From positions 1 through 36,325 of the forward strand of contig JANXSP010000030.1 in NCBI GenBank assembly GCA_025356575.1: a DNA stretch of 36,325 nt, given 5' to 3'. Below the pieces are notes generated by a model, which had not been told where the DNA came from, ran no database searches, and was given only the letters and a program-made list of their open reading frames with translations. The position numbers were made by a program, and so were the translations under genes. Shown in pieces: positions 27,182-35,475 of the stretch (its first letter is position 1; each line of letters opens with the position of its first letter). Origin of the DNA: Novosphingobium sp. (lineage in GTDB: Bacteria > Pseudomonadota > Alphaproteobacteria > Sphingomonadales > Sphingomonadaceae).

Positions 27182-27216
27182 GCGCCGCCCCATCCCCTAG
27201 GGCGCGCGCGGGTTTT
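27182..27216 (+). terminator. Possible terminator after the sorbosone dehydrogenase-like gene
   Basis: GCGCCGCCC (27182-27190) can pair with GGGCGCGC (27200-27207), with one bulged C, followed by GCGGGTTTTCC. The T run is short, so this is a moderate candidate; it ends about 24 bp before the purA start. Confidence 0.35.
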
Positions 27217-27239
27217 CCAATTCCAGAAAGTTGCACATC

Positions 27240-28529
27240 GTGGCGAATGTTACCGTGATCGGCGCCCAGTGGGGCGATGAGGGCAAGGGCAAGATCGTCG
27301 ACTGGCTCGCCAGCCGGGCCGACGCCGTGGTCCGTTTCCAGGGCGGGCACAATGCCGGGCACACGCTGGTGGTCGGCAACGAGACCTACAAGCTCAGCCT
27401 GCTGCCCTCGGGGATCGTGCGCGGCACGCTGTCGATCATCGGCAACGGCGTGGTGCTCGATCCGTGGGCTTTGAAGGCCGAGATCGAGAAGCTTACCGCG
27501 CAGGGCGTGACGATCACCGCGGACAATTTCGCCATCGCCGACAACTGCGCGCTGATCCTGCCGATGCACCGCGATCTGGACGGCTTGCGCGAAAGCGCGG
27601 CGGGCGCGGGCAAGATCGGCACGACCGGGCGCGGGATCGGCCCGGCTTACGAGGACAAGGTCGGGCGCCGCGCGCTGCGCGTGTGCGACCTAGCCCACCC
27701 CGATGACATGGAACCGCAGCTCGATCGGCTCTGCGCGCACCACGATGCGCTGCGCGCCGGGTTCGGCGAGCCGCCGGTCGACCGCGCGGCGTTGGTGGCC
27801 GAATTGCGCGAGATCGCGCCGTACGTGCTCCAGTATGCCCAGCCGGTGTGGAAGCGGCTCAAGAAAGTGCGCAAGGCCGGGGCGCGGATCCTGTTCGAAG
27901 GCGCGCAGGGCGTGCTGCTCGATGTCGATCACGGGACGTATCCGTTCGTCACCAGTTCGAACACCGTCAGCGGCACCGCGGCTTCGGGCTCGGGGCTCGG
28001 GCCCAATTCCACGGGGTTCGTCCTCGGCATCGTCAAGGCCTACACCACGCGCGTGGGCAGCGGCCCGTTCCCGACCGAGCTCGAGGACGAGACCGGGCAG
28101 AAGCTGGGCGAGCGCGGTCACGAATTCGGCACCGTCACCGGGCGCAAGCGGCGCTGCGGCTGGTTCGATGCCGTGCTGGTGCGCCAGAGCTGCTCGATCA
28201 GCGGGGTCACCGGGATCGCGCTGACCAAGCTCGACGTGCTCGACGGGTTCGATACGATCCGCATCTGCACCGGATACCGCCTCCGCGGCAAGATCCTCGA
28301 TTATTTCCCGAGCCACTCGGCCGATCAGGCCGCGGTCGAACCGATCTACGAGGAGATGGACGGCTGGCGCGAAACTACCGCGGGCGCGCGTAGCTATGGC
28401 GATCTTCCGGCGCAGGCGATCAAGTATATCCAGCGCGTGCAGGAGCTTATCGAGACCCCCGTGGCGCTTGTCAGCACCAGCCCCGAACGCGACGACACGA
28501 TCCTGGTACGCGATCCGTTCGTGGATTGA
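27240..28529 (+). CDS. purA: Adenylosuccinate synthase
   Basis: GTP-dependent enzyme joining IMP and aspartate, the first committed step to AMP. The 429-residue length is typical. The N-terminal signature is [18 protein letters not shown], followed by [23 protein letters not shown] and the substrate loop near [13 protein letters not shown]. The start is taken as GTG at 27240, which fits the usual M-A-N-V-T-V-I-G beginning; a TTG at 27231 would add three residues. Confidence 0.97.
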   Translation: MANVTVIGAQWGDEGKGKIVDWLASRADAVVRFQGGHNAGHTLVVGNETYKLSLLPSGIVRGTLSIIGNGVVLDPWALKAEIEKLTAQGVTITADNFAIADNCALILPMHRDLDGLRESAAGAGKIGTTGRGIGPAYEDKVGRRALRVCDLAHPDDMEPQLDRLCAHHDALRAGFGEPPVDRAALVAELREIAPYVLQYAQPVWKRLKKVRKAGARILFEGAQGVLLDVDHGTYPFVTSSNTVSGTAASGSGLGPNSTGFVLGIVKAYTTRVGSGPFPTELEDETGQKLGERGHEFGTVTGRKRRCGWFDAVLVRQSCSISGVTGIALTKLDVLDGFDTIRICTGYRLRGKILDYFPSHSADQAAVEPIYEEMDGWRETTAGARSYGDLPAQAIKYIQRVQELIETPVALVSTSPERDDTILVRDPFVD

Positions 28530-28545
28530 TCGGCTTGCGGTATTC

Positions 28546-28551
28546 TTGACA
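28546..28551 (+). promoter_or_regulatory. -35 element of the winged-helix gene promoter
   Basis: A perfect TTGACA lies 49 bp before the start codon. The -10 position about 16-17 bp downstream (near 28568-28574) falls within the LexA-type box, so LexA binding would block the promoter. The -10 sequence itself is poor. Confidence 0.5.
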
Positions 28552-28563
28552 TAGGCCCGGTTT

Positions 28564-28578
28564 GTTCTACTCCTGTTC
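28564..28578 (+). promoter_or_regulatory. Putative LexA (SOS) box
   Basis: Exact GTTC-N7-GTTC with spacer TACTCCT, the alphaproteobacterial LexA operator. It is 17-18 bp downstream of TTGACA, where the -10 should be, a repressing position. It reads TTTGTTCTACTCCTGTTCAA with T-rich flanks as in known boxes. Confidence 0.65.
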
Positions 28579-28590
28579 AAATAACAGGAG
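28570..28590 (+). promoter_or_regulatory. 8-bp palindrome covering the ribosome binding site
   Basis: CTCCTGTT and AACAGGAG are perfect inverted repeats with a CAAAT loop; the 3' arm holds most of the AGGAGG ribosome binding site of the next gene. In RNA it would be a hairpin hiding the site; as DNA it could be an operator for a dimeric regulator, perhaps the product itself. Which applies depends on the transcription start. Confidence 0.6.
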
Positions 28591-28599
28591 GCGACTCGC

Positions 28600-29610
28600 A
28601 TGTTGAAGCAAGCATCTGTTCCCGATTTTGCCTATTCGGCGGCGATCCCGGATGGTCCTGCCAACGACAGCGCGGGGCTTCCGCTGGCGCTTTCGGTGTT
28701 CGCCGATCGGGTGCATGTTCGCGATCAGTTGCGCGACGATGCGGCGGCGGCAGGCTTCCGGATCGGACAGCTCGGCGGGCTCGGTGATCTGCTGGCGGGC
28801 GAGGCCAGGGCGCTGGGTGAGGTTGTGCTGCTCGATTGCCCGGTGGTGGGCGGGGCGCAGCTGGCGGCGCTGGCGCGGCTCGATCTGCGGGCGCAGCAAT
28901 GCGGGGCGCAGTTGGTCGTATCGACCAGCGTCGCCGCGCTCGACGATGTGTTCGCCTGCCTCGAACAATCGAACCCGCAAATCCTCGTCGACCCGAGCCG
29001 TGCCGAGCGGGTGATCGCGCTGGGCCGGGTCCTTGGCCGGTTGCCCAACCTGCGCGTGCGCGAACTGTCGGAGGAAGACCGGTTGACGTTGCTGCGGCTG
29101 ACCGAACAGGTCGGCCAGATCGCCGAGCGGCTTGAGCGGATTTCGGCCCCGAGCAGTCCGCCGCGCGAGGAGGACAGCGCGTTCCGCTTCGAATCGCCCA
29201 CGGCCGCGTTTGCGGCGGGCGACGATGGCAGCGAACGGCTGGTCCGCGCTGCGCGCCCGGCGCTGCCCGATCCGCGGCTGGTGCGGCGGATCATCCGCCA
29301 GCGGCAATTGCGCGCCCGCTACTTCGATGGCGAACTGTTCGCCGATCCGGCATGGGACATGCTCCTCGATCTCACGGCCGCACGCGCCGAACATACCCGC
29401 GTCTCGGTCACCTCGCTGTGCATCGCGGCAAGCGTGCCGCCGACCACCGCACTGCGCTGGATCGGGCAGATGACCGACATCGGCCTGCTCCAGCGGATCG
29501 AGGACGAGGCCGATCGGCGCCGCGCGTTCATCGCGCTGACCGACAAGGCGGCCGACGCGATGGCGCGCTATTTCGCCGAACTGGGAGCCGGGGCCGCGCG
29601 CGCGATCTGA
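28600..29610 (+). CDS. Winged-helix (MarR-like) DNA-binding protein, probable SOS gene
   Basis: The 336-residue protein has two parts. Residues about 30-155 look like a receiver-type alternating alpha/beta domain (LALSVFADRVHVRDQLRDDA, EVVLLDCPVVGG, QLVVSTSVAALDDV), with no clear phosphorylation site. Residues about 225-330 form a MarR-like winged helix (RVSVTSLCIAASVPPTTALR as recognition region, LLQRIEDEADRRRAFIALTD as wing). A strong AGGAGG lies 8 bases before the ATG. The promoter carries a LexA-type box and a palindrome. It lies alone between purA and tRNA-Val. Targets are unknown. Confidence 0.8.
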   Translation: MLKQASVPDFAYSAAIPDGPANDSAGLPLALSVFADRVHVRDQLRDDAAAAGFRIGQLGGLGDLLAGEARALGEVVLLDCPVVGGAQLAALARLDLRAQQCGAQLVVSTSVAALDDVFACLEQSNPQILVDPSRAERVIALGRVLGRLPNLRVRELSEEDRLTLLRLTEQVGQIAERLERISAPSSPPREEDSAFRFESPTAAFAAGDDGSERLVRAARPALPDPRLVRRIIRQRQLRARYFDGELFADPAWDMLLDLTAARAEHTRVSVTSLCIAASVPPTTALRWIGQMTDIGLLQRIEDEADRRRAFIALTDKAADAMARYFAELGAGAARAI

Positions 29611-29623
29611 TCCGGGCGGACGA

Positions 29624-29651
29624 TTGACCGCGCGCCAAAACGCGCTATCTG
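29624..29651 (+). promoter_or_regulatory. Promoter of tRNA-Val
   Basis: TTGACC (29624-29629) and TATCTG (29646-29651) are 16 bp apart; transcription would start near 29658, about 25 bases before the mature tRNA. Confidence 0.6.
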
Positions 29652-29682
29652 CGCCACCTTCGCTGCGGTTACACAACCCGGC

Positions 29683-29758
29683 GGGCGATTAGCTCAGTTG
29701 GTAGAGCGCTTCCTTTACACGGAAGATGTCGGCGGTTCGAGCCCGTCATCGCCCACCA
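29683..29758 (+). tRNA. tRNA-Val (anticodon UAC)
   Basis: The 76-base cloverleaf includes an encoded CCA. The acceptor arms GGGCGAT and ATCGCCC pair fully. The D-loop has AGCTCAGTTGGTAGAGC. The anticodon arm is CTTCC-TTTACAC-GGAAG, giving anticodon TAC. The T arm has GGTTCGAGCCC. Discriminator A is followed by CCA. Confidence 0.97.
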
Positions 29759-29766
29759 CGCGCGGC

Positions 29767-30096
29767 TCAGCGGTCTTCGATCAGCTCGATCCGGTTGCCG
29801 AAGGGGTCGTCCACGAACGCCCGTCGGGCGCGACCTTCATCATCGGGTCGCGGAACGAAGCCCGCTCCGGCCAGCAGCCCGCACAGCGCGTCGAAACGCG
29901 CCACCCGGAACGCCGGATGGGCCTTGCGCGCGGGCCGAAAGCCCGCCTCGACGCCGAGGTGGAGATGGATGTTGCCACCTTCGAACCAGCATCCGCCGCG
30001 CGCGGCCTGGACCGGCGGCTTGGGCACTTCGCGCAGGCCGAGAAGCCCCGCGTAGAACGCGCGCGCCGCATCCTCGCCGCCCGCCGGCATCGCCAT
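29767..30096 (-). CDS. VOC family (glyoxalase/bleomycin resistance-like) protein
   Basis: The 109-residue product from the only standard start codon (ATG 30096) has a VOC-fold pattern: AARAFYAGLLGLREVPKPP, GGCWFEGGNIHLHLGVE, then FVDDPFGNRIELIE at the end, the usual metal-ligand segment. In this family the first strand normally reads L-D-H-V-Q, with the His as metal ligand; here ALDHVQ is encoded just before the ATG. The true protein probably begins upstream, but the only in-frame codons before it run back to a TGA at 30141-30139, with CTG at 30135 as the sole possible rare start. Function unassigned. Confidence 0.75.
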   Translation of the reverse strand: MAMPAGGEDAARAFYAGLLGLREVPKPPVQAARGGCWFEGGNIHLHLGVEAGFRPARKAHPAFRVARFDALCGLLAGAGFVPRPDDEGRARRAFVDDPFGNRIELIEDR

Positions 30097-30138
30097 CTGG
30101 ACATGGTCGAGCGCGGTGAGGAAAGGCTCAGCCAGCGG

Positions 30139-30807
30139 TCATGTCCCGCCGGCCGGTTTATCGGCCAGCGTATCGGCCAGCATCGCCTCGGTCCGCGCCC
30201 CGGCCCAGTCATGGCCGCCGATCATTCGCCACACTTCGTTCCCCTGGGCATCGTAGAGCACCGTCGTCGGCAGCGTTCCCGTCGCATAGAAATCGGACAA
30301 CGCGTTATCTGGATCGAGCCACGGTTCGAGATGGGCGAAGGATTTCGCCGCGAAAAAGGCCGCGACCTTTTCGGGGGCGGCCAAGTCCTGCGAGACCGTC
30401 ACAACGCGCAGCTTACCCGCCTTGGTCCCCGCCAGGGCATCGAGCTGGGGCATTTCGATCACGCACGGGCCGCACCACGTCGCCCATAAATTGACGAGCA
30501 CCGGGGCGCCCTTGAGACTGGCGAAGTTCAGCACCTTGCCCGCCGGGTCCTTGAACACGGCGCTCGGCATCGCGCTTCCGCGGTGCGAGATATCGAGCAC
30601 GCCGTTGAGCGCCCGCGCGCCGGGCGCGCTTGCGGCAATCGCATCCGACGCCGCAGGTTGCGCCTTATCCGCGCTTTGCCTATCGCACCCGCTGACGGCG
30701 AACGACGCCGCCAGCGCGAAAACCAGCGCCGCACCGGGGACCCGAGACGTGAGCGAGCGGAACGACAGTGCTGTGGATGGTGTGGGCAAAGGCGGCTCCA
30801 ACGCCAT
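30139..30807 (-). CDS. TlpA-like thioredoxin-fold lipoprotein
   Basis: The 222-residue predicted lipoprotein (lipobox FAVSGC) has a TlpA/ResA-type thioredoxin domain: [21 protein letters not shown], with the active-site pair C112 and C115, and [13 protein letters not shown] carrying the cis-Pro. Such proteins reduce periplasmic disulfides, often for cytochrome c maturation, and need a DsbD/CcdA partner. The ATG at 30807 is the outermost start but has no ribosome binding site; a TTG at 30789 has GGAG 5 bases ahead and may be the real one (216 residues). The 5' end overlaps that of argH on the other strand. Confidence 0.85.
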   Translation of the reverse strand: MALEPPLPTPSTALSFRSLTSRVPGAALVFALAASFAVSGCDRQSADKAQPAASDAIAASAPGARALNGVLDISHRGSAMPSAVFKDPAGKVLNFASLKGAPVLVNLWATWCGPCVIEMPQLDALAGTKAGKLRVVTVSQDLAAPEKVAAFFAAKSFAHLEPWLDPDNALSDFYATGTLPTTVLYDAQGNEVWRMIGGHDWAGARTEAMLADTLADKPAGGT

Positions 30808-32182
30808 GTGGGGCGGCCGGTTTGCCGCTGGCCCTTCGGCGATCATGCGCGAGATAAACGCCTCGATCCCCTTCGACAAGGCGCTGTGGCGGCACGACAT
30901 CGCGGCGAGCCAGGCGCATGTCGCGATGCTTGGCGCGCGGGGGATCGTGGCGGCGGATGATGCCCGGGCCATTGCGGCCGGGCTGGCGCAGATCGCCGCA
31001 GAATACGAAGCGGACGGCGTGCCCGAGGACTGGGACCTCGAAGACATCCACATGACTACCGAAAGCCGGCTGGCCGCGCTGATCGGTCCGGTCGCCGGGC
31101 GGCTCCACACCGCGCGCAGCCGCAACGATCAGGTCGCCGCCGATTTCCGGATGTGGGTGCGCGATGCGAGCCGAGCCGCCGATGCCGCGCTCGCCGCGTT
31201 CCAGACTGTGCTGGTCGAGCGCGCCGACGAGCATGCTGCGACGATCATGCCCGGGTTCACCCACCTGCAGACCGCGCAGCCGGTCACGCTCGGCCACCAC
31301 CTGATGGCGTACTACGAGATGGCCGGGCGCGACCGCTCGCGGTTCGGCGCGGCGCTGGCGCGGATGGACGAGTGCCCGCTCGGCGCTGCGGCGCTGGCGG
31401 GGACGGGATTCCCGATCGACCGGCACGCGGTTGCCGCCGCGCTGGGCTTTGCCGCGCCGACCGCCAACAGCCTCGATTCGGTATCCGACCGCGATTTCGC
31501 GCTCGATTACCTGGCCGCGGCGGCGCAGTGCGCGCTGCATCTTTCGCGTCTCGCCGAGGAGCTGATCCTGTGGGCGAGCCAGCCGTTCGGCTTCGCGGTG
31601 CTGCCCGACGACCTGTCGACCGGCAGTTCGATCATGCCGCAAAAGAAGAACCCCGACGCCGCCGAACTCGTCCGCGGCCATTCGGGGCGGATCGTCGGCG
31701 CGTTGATGAGCCTGATGATGACGATGAAGGGCCTGCCGCTGGCCTATTCGAAGGACATGCAGGACGACAAGCCGCCGGTGTTCGAGGCGGCCAGCCTGCT
31801 CGACCTGAGCCTGGCGGCGATGACCGCTATGATCGCGGGCACGACCTTTCGCGCCGATCGGATGCGCGCCGCGGCCGAGGCCGGCTATGCTACTGCGACC
31901 GATCTGGCCGATTGGCTGGTGCGCGAAGGCGGCATCCCGTTCCGCGAGGCGCATCATATCACCGGCGCCGCGGTCAAGCTGGCAGAAAGCCGGGGCACTG
32001 CGCTCGACCAGGTGGCGTTGGCGGACCTCCAAGCGATCGATCCGCGGATCGACGCGCGGGTTTTCGCGGCGCTGTCGGTCGATGCCTCGGTCGCGGCGCG
32101 GACGAGCTATGGCGGAACCGCGCCGGGCGAAGTAAGGAAGCGTGTCGCGGCGGCGCGTCAGGCTTTGGGAATGACCGAGTAA
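30749..32182 (+). CDS. argH: Argininosuccinate lyase
   Basis: Splits argininosuccinate into arginine and fumarate, the last step of arginine synthesis. The protein has the superfamily signature [12 protein letters not shown], with the catalytic Ser loop, plus [17 protein letters not shown] and [19 protein letters not shown] at 30749 gives 477 residues with GGGGA about 9 bases upstream; it is preferred because alphaproteobacterial homologs carry a short leader ending S-N-x-M-W-G-G-R-F, which is encoded here. The ATG at 30806 (458 residues) is the alternative. It ends TAATG, overlapping the next start by one base. Confidence 0.95.
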   Translation: MSERNDSAVDGVGKGGSNAMWGGRFAAGPSAIMREINASIPFDKALWRHDIAASQAHVAMLGARGIVAADDARAIAAGLAQIAAEYEADGVPEDWDLEDIHMTTESRLAALIGPVAGRLHTARSRNDQVAADFRMWVRDASRAADAALAAFQTVLVERADEHAATIMPGFTHLQTAQPVTLGHHLMAYYEMAGRDRSRFGAALARMDECPLGAAALAGTGFPIDRHAVAAALGFAAPTANSLDSVSDRDFALDYLAAAAQCALHLSRLAEELILWASQPFGFAVLPDDLSTGSSIMPQKKNPDAAELVRGHSGRIVGALMSLMMTMKGLPLAYSKDMQDDKPPVFEAASLLDLSLAAMTAMIAGTTFRADRMRAAAEAGYATATDLADWLVREGGIPFREAHHITGAAVKLAESRGTALDQVALADLQAIDPRIDARVFAALSVDASVAARTSYGGTAPGEVRKRVAAARQALGMTE

Positions 32183-32427
32183 TGCGCATGCTGACGAAAT
32201 CGGCGGCGATCGTCGCGTTCATGCTGCTGGCGGCGTGCGGCGCCAAGCGCGATCTCAAGCCCGCGGTCGGCCAGGCGCTGCCGGTGGCGCCGTATGGCCG
32301 CAGCGACCGGCCCAATGCCGAGCAGCTGCTGACCGTGCTTCCGCAAGCCGCGCCCGGGCGAAGCGTCGAACTGCGCCAGCGGTCCGAAGCGCGCACCGAC
32401 GATCCTTTCGACCTGCCGCCGCAGTAA
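32182..32427 (+). CDS. Small LptM-like lipoprotein
   Basis: The 81-residue predicted lipoprotein (lipobox MLLAAC, C19) has the sequence right after the lipid site, CGAKRDLKPAVGQALP, resembling the C-G-x-K-G-P-L-x-x-P pattern of LptM, which helps mature the LPS transporter LptD. A similar small lipoprotein often lies between argH and lysA, or before lysA, in proteobacteria. The rest is Pro-rich and probably disordered. Function is by analogy only. Confidence 0.75.
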   Translation: MRMLTKSAAIVAFMLLAACGAKRDLKPAVGQALPVAPYGRSDRPNAEQLLTVLPQAAPGRSVELRQRSEARTDDPFDLPPQ

Positions 32428-32443
32428 CCGCAGGGCGCCAGGG

Positions 32444-33703
32444 ATGGACCATTTCGAATTGCGCGGCGGCGTCCTTCACGCCGAGGACGTTCCGCTGACC
32501 GCGATTGCCGCGGCGGTGGGCACCCCGGTCTACGTCTATTCGCAGGCGACGTTCGAGCGTCACGCCCGCGCCTTTGCCGATGGTCTTGCCGCGATCCCGC
32601 GCAAGCACCTGGCCTATGCGATCAAGGCCAATCCCAATCTTGCAGTGCTGCGGATCATGCGCGCGCAGGGTTATGGCGCCGATGTCGTTTCGGGCGGCGA
32701 GATGGCGCGTGCGCTCGCCGCGGGGATGCCGGGGTGCGACATCGTTTTTTCCGGCGTGGGCAAGGATGCCGGCGAAATGGCCGCCGCGCTCGATGCCGGG
32801 GTCGGCCAGTTCAACCTCGAGAGCGAGGAAGAGGGCATCGAGCTCGCCGCGATCGCCGCTGCTCGCGGGATCGCCGCGGCCTGCGCGCTGCGGGTCAATC
32901 CCGATGTCGACGCGGGCACCCATGGCAAGATCTCGACCGGCAAGGCAGAGAACAAGTTCGGCGTACCGTACGACCGCGCGGGCGCGATCTACGCCCGGCT
33001 CGCCGGCCTTCCCGGGCTCGAAATGCGCGGGCTCGCGGTGCATATCGGTAGCCAGCTCGCCAGCCTCGACCCGCTCGAGGCCGCGTTTGTCAAGATGGGC
33101 GCGCTGCTCGGCGAAGTCCGCGCCGCGGGGCTCACGGTCACTCACATGGACCTGGGCGGAGGGATCGGCGTGCCCTACCGCGCGGGCGAAGTCTTCCCCA
33201 CCCCTGCTGAATATGGCGCAATGGTCGCGCGGGTCAGCGCGGCGTGGGATGCGACGTTGATGTTCGAGCCCGGGCGCGTGATCGCGGGTAACGCCGGCGT
33301 CCTCCTCACCCGCGTGATCCGGGTCAAGCCGGGAGTGACGCAACCGTTCGTGATCGTCGACGCGGCGATGAACGATCTGCTGCGTCCCGCGATGTACGAC
33401 GCCTGGCACGATTTCGCCGCGGTCTCGCCGACCGGACACACGATGGGCGCGAACATCGTCGGGCCGATCTGCGAAAGCTCGGATACCTTTGCCATGGGAC
33501 GCGAGATCGATGCGATGACGGCGGGCGACCTCGCTATTTTCCGCACCGCCGGCGCCTATGGCGCAACGATGGCGAGCACTTACAACAGCCGCGCGCTGGT
33601 GCCCGAAGTGATGGTCAGCGGGAGCCGCTGGGCCGTGGTTGCGGACCGGTTCGCGCCCGAAACGATCTTCGCCGCCGAGCGCGTGCCCGACTGGCTGGCA
33701 TGA
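32444..33703 (+). CDS. lysA: Diaminopimelate decarboxylase
   Basis: PLP enzyme that makes lysine from meso-diaminopimelate. The 419-residue protein has K61 in YAIKANPN as the PLP lysine, HIGSQL and DLGGGIGVPY for phosphate binding, FEPGR, and the partner-subunit Cys in CESSDTFA. It probably forms a dimer with shared active sites. The stop overlaps the siroheme synthase start (ATGA), so the two are coupled. Confidence 0.97.
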   Translation: MDHFELRGGVLHAEDVPLTAIAAAVGTPVYVYSQATFERHARAFADGLAAIPRKHLAYAIKANPNLAVLRIMRAQGYGADVVSGGEMARALAAGMPGCDIVFSGVGKDAGEMAAALDAGVGQFNLESEEEGIELAAIAAARGIAAACALRVNPDVDAGTHGKISTGKAENKFGVPYDRAGAIYARLAGLPGLEMRGLAVHIGSQLASLDPLEAAFVKMGALLGEVRAAGLTVTHMDLGGGIGVPYRAGEVFPTPAEYGAMVARVSAAWDATLMFEPGRVIAGNAGVLLTRVIRVKPGVTQPFVIVDAAMNDLLRPAMYDAWHDFAAVSPTGHTMGANIVGPICESSDTFAMGREIDAMTAGDLAIFRTAGAYGATMASTYNSRALVPEVMVSGSRWAVVADRFAPETIFAAERVPDWLA

Positions 33704-34461
33704 TCCCCGCGCTGCCGCTCTTCCACCGCATCGCGGATACGGACGTGGTGGTTGTGGGCGATGACGAAGCTGCCGCGGCCAAGCGCCGTCTGGTCGAGCG
33801 CGCGGGCGGGCGAATCGCCGGCCCCGCAGCGCTGTCGGCGCGCCTGGCGTTCGTCAGCGGCGACGATGCCGAGAAGATCGCAGCGGGGCTGCGCGCGCGC
33901 GGACTGCTCGTCAACGTCGTCGACCGGCCCGAGCTTTGCGATTTTACCGTGCCAAGCATCCTGGACCGCGCGCCGGTGCTGATCGCCATCGGCACTGCGG
34001 GGGCGTCCGCCGGGCTCGCCAAGGCGCTGCGCTTGCGGCTCGAGACGTTGCTGCCGGCACGGCTCGGCGCGCTAGCCGAGGCTTTGGCGGGCGCGCGCGG
34101 GAAAATGCGCGCGCGGTTTCCCGATGCCGGCCAGCGGCGCCGCGCGCTCGACGCCGCACTTGGCGCAGGCGGGGTGCTCGATCCGCTGGTCGAAGGGAGC
34201 GACGCGCAAGTCGCGGAGTGGTTGGCGGGCAGCGGTGAAGCAGGCGTCCAGACTGCCGAGTTCCACCTGAATTCCCCCGATCCCGAAGAGCTCACCCTGC
34301 GCTGTGCGCGGTTGCTCGGTTCGGCAGACGTGGTCGCGCATGAACCGGGTATCGCCGGGGCAATCCTCGACCGGGCGCGCGCCGATGCGGTGCGGATCGC
34401 GCTCGCCGCGGGCGCGCCGGCCCCGCCTGCGCGCGGGTTGACGGTGGTCCTGCGGGGCTAG
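33700..34461 (+). CDS. Siroheme synthase, dehydrogenase/ferrochelatase part with a truncated methyltransferase tail
   Basis: The 253-residue protein has residues 1-190 matching the precorrin-2 dehydrogenase/sirohydrochlorin ferrochelatase half of CysG (Met8-like). The dinucleotide motif is weakened (VVVVGDDEAAAAK where GGG is usual), but the catalytic Asp region VNVVDRPELCDF is kept. Residues about 195-240 (SPDPEELTLRCARLLGSADV) resemble the first part of the CobA/CysG uroporphyrinogen methyltransferase domain, but the protein stops before the rest. It may be a decayed bifunctional CysG. The start overlaps lysA by ATGA; the stop TAG shares CTAG with the convergent thioesterase stop. Confidence 0.82.
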   Translation: MIPALPLFHRIADTDVVVVGDDEAAAAKRRLVERAGGRIAGPAALSARLAFVSGDDAEKIAAGLRARGLLVNVVDRPELCDFTVPSILDRAPVLIAIGTAGASAGLAKALRLRLETLLPARLGALAEALAGARGKMRARFPDAGQRRRALDAALGAGGVLDPLVEGSDAQVAEWLAGSGEAGVQTAEFHLNSPDPEELTLRCARLLGSADVVAHEPGIAGAILDRARADAVRIALAAGAPAPPARGLTVVLRG

Positions 34462-34889
34462 TCCCGTTCGGGCACCAGCAGGATGTTCATCAGCGCGGTG
34501 GCGATCGGCTTGGTCCGATCGTCCTGCCACGCTTCGGCGACGACGTTGGCCATGCGCCGTCCGGCCCGGGTGATCCGGCCCAGCGCATACGTCCGCTGGC
34601 TGGTGCCGCCGCGCATGAATTCAACCGCGATGTTCACCGGCTTGAGCCGGGCGACGACGCCGCGCCGCGCCAGATCGCTGCGCAGCGCGGCGATCGCGGC
34701 CATCTCCAGCAAGCCCGACAGCGCTCCGCCATGAAGATACCCCGGCCGGCCCTGGACGCGGTTTGAAAAGTCGTAGGCGAGCACGGGCAAGCCGTCCTCG
34801 ATCCGTTCGGCGATCATGCCCAGTTCGCGCGCGTAAGGCGGGAGCAGGTCGTCGATTGCCGCAAGGGCAGGCCCGGACGGGATCGTCAT
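34458..34889 (-). CDS. PaaI-type hot-dog thioesterase (second of a pair)
   Basis: The 143-residue protein has a hot-dog fold with RVQGRPGYLHGGALSGLLEM, in which H-G-G is the usual catalytic helix start, and VNIAVEFMRGG as the following strand. It is expected to hydrolyse acyl-CoA or a similar thioester in the cytoplasm. The ATG overlaps the stop of the upstream paralog (ATGA). The second copy keeps HGG while the first does not, so the two may have divided roles or form a mixed oligomer (inference). Confidence 0.87.
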   Translation of the reverse strand: MTIPSGPALAAIDDLLPPYARELGMIAERIEDGLPVLAYDFSNRVQGRPGYLHGGALSGLLEMAAIAALRSDLARRGVVARLKPVNIAVEFMRGGTSQRTYALGRITRAGRRMANVVAEAWQDDRTKPIATALMNILLVPERD

Positions 34890-35359
34890 TGCCCGACCAT
34901 CGTGATGAACGTGCCGGCGACGTGCGCGACCGGATCCTCGGGATCGTCCTGATAGGCAATGCCGCGCACGAACGCGATCGAGCGGGTGAGCTTGTAGCAT
35001 TGCCCGCGCCCGATCAGCGTCTTGCGCGGCTCTGCGGCGCGCATATAATCGACCCGCAGGTCGAGCGTTACTTGCGGGGCAAAGCTGCCGCGCCGGGTCC
35101 ACACCCCCATCGAAGTGGCGTTGTCCATCAGGCTGATGATCGGGCCCGATGCAAGCGTGCCATCGCCGACAATGCCGACCAGTTCCTCGCGCCACGGCAG
35201 CGCAAGCTCGACCCAATCGTCGCCGTGGGCGTGATACTGCATCCCCAGCCAGCCGCTGTGCCCCAGGTTGGTGAGCATCGAGGCCAGCGCCGACGGATCG
35301 AATTTCTGCCCCGCCAGCATTCTGGCGAGATCGAACGGGTGGGGCGGCGCGGTCGTCAC
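34886..35359 (-). CDS. PaaI-type hot-dog thioesterase (first of a pair)
   Basis: The 157-residue hot-dog protein contains LVGIVGDGTLASGPIISLMDNATSM in place of the common H-G-G; D in LMDNAT matches the catalytic Asp position of PaaI/HGG-type relatives. VTLDLRVDYMRAAEP is the next strand. The GTG start at 35359 is the first in-frame start; no good ribosome binding site is visible. It is operonic with the next thioesterase and divergent from the unknown pair at the right edge. Confidence 0.85.
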   Translation of the reverse strand: MTTAPPHPFDLARMLAGQKFDPSALASMLTNLGHSGWLGMQYHAHGDDWVELALPWREELVGIVGDGTLASGPIISLMDNATSMGVWTRRGSFAPQVTLDLRVDYMRAAEPRKTLIGRGQCYKLTRSIAFVRGIAYQDDPEDPVAHVAGTFITMVGQ

Positions 35360-35421
35360 TCCGCTGCCATGCTGGCGCGCAGGCGCGGTGACAATGTTTT
35401 AATTTCAGCTCGCCGGACAGG

Positions 35422-35438
35422 CCCGCGATGATCGCGGG
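35422..35438 (+). promoter_or_regulatory. Perfect dyad upstream of the 52-residue gene
   Basis: CCCGCGAT and ATCGCGGG flank a single central G. It lies in the 116-bp gap between the divergent thioesterase and peptide genes, downstream of an AT-rich TTTTAATTT that could be a -10 region. It could be an operator or an RNA hairpin. CAGCTCGC also occurs twice around it. Confidence 0.45.
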
Positions 35439-35475
35439 GCGGGCGACCAGCTCGCGATCAGCAAGGGGAAAATCA

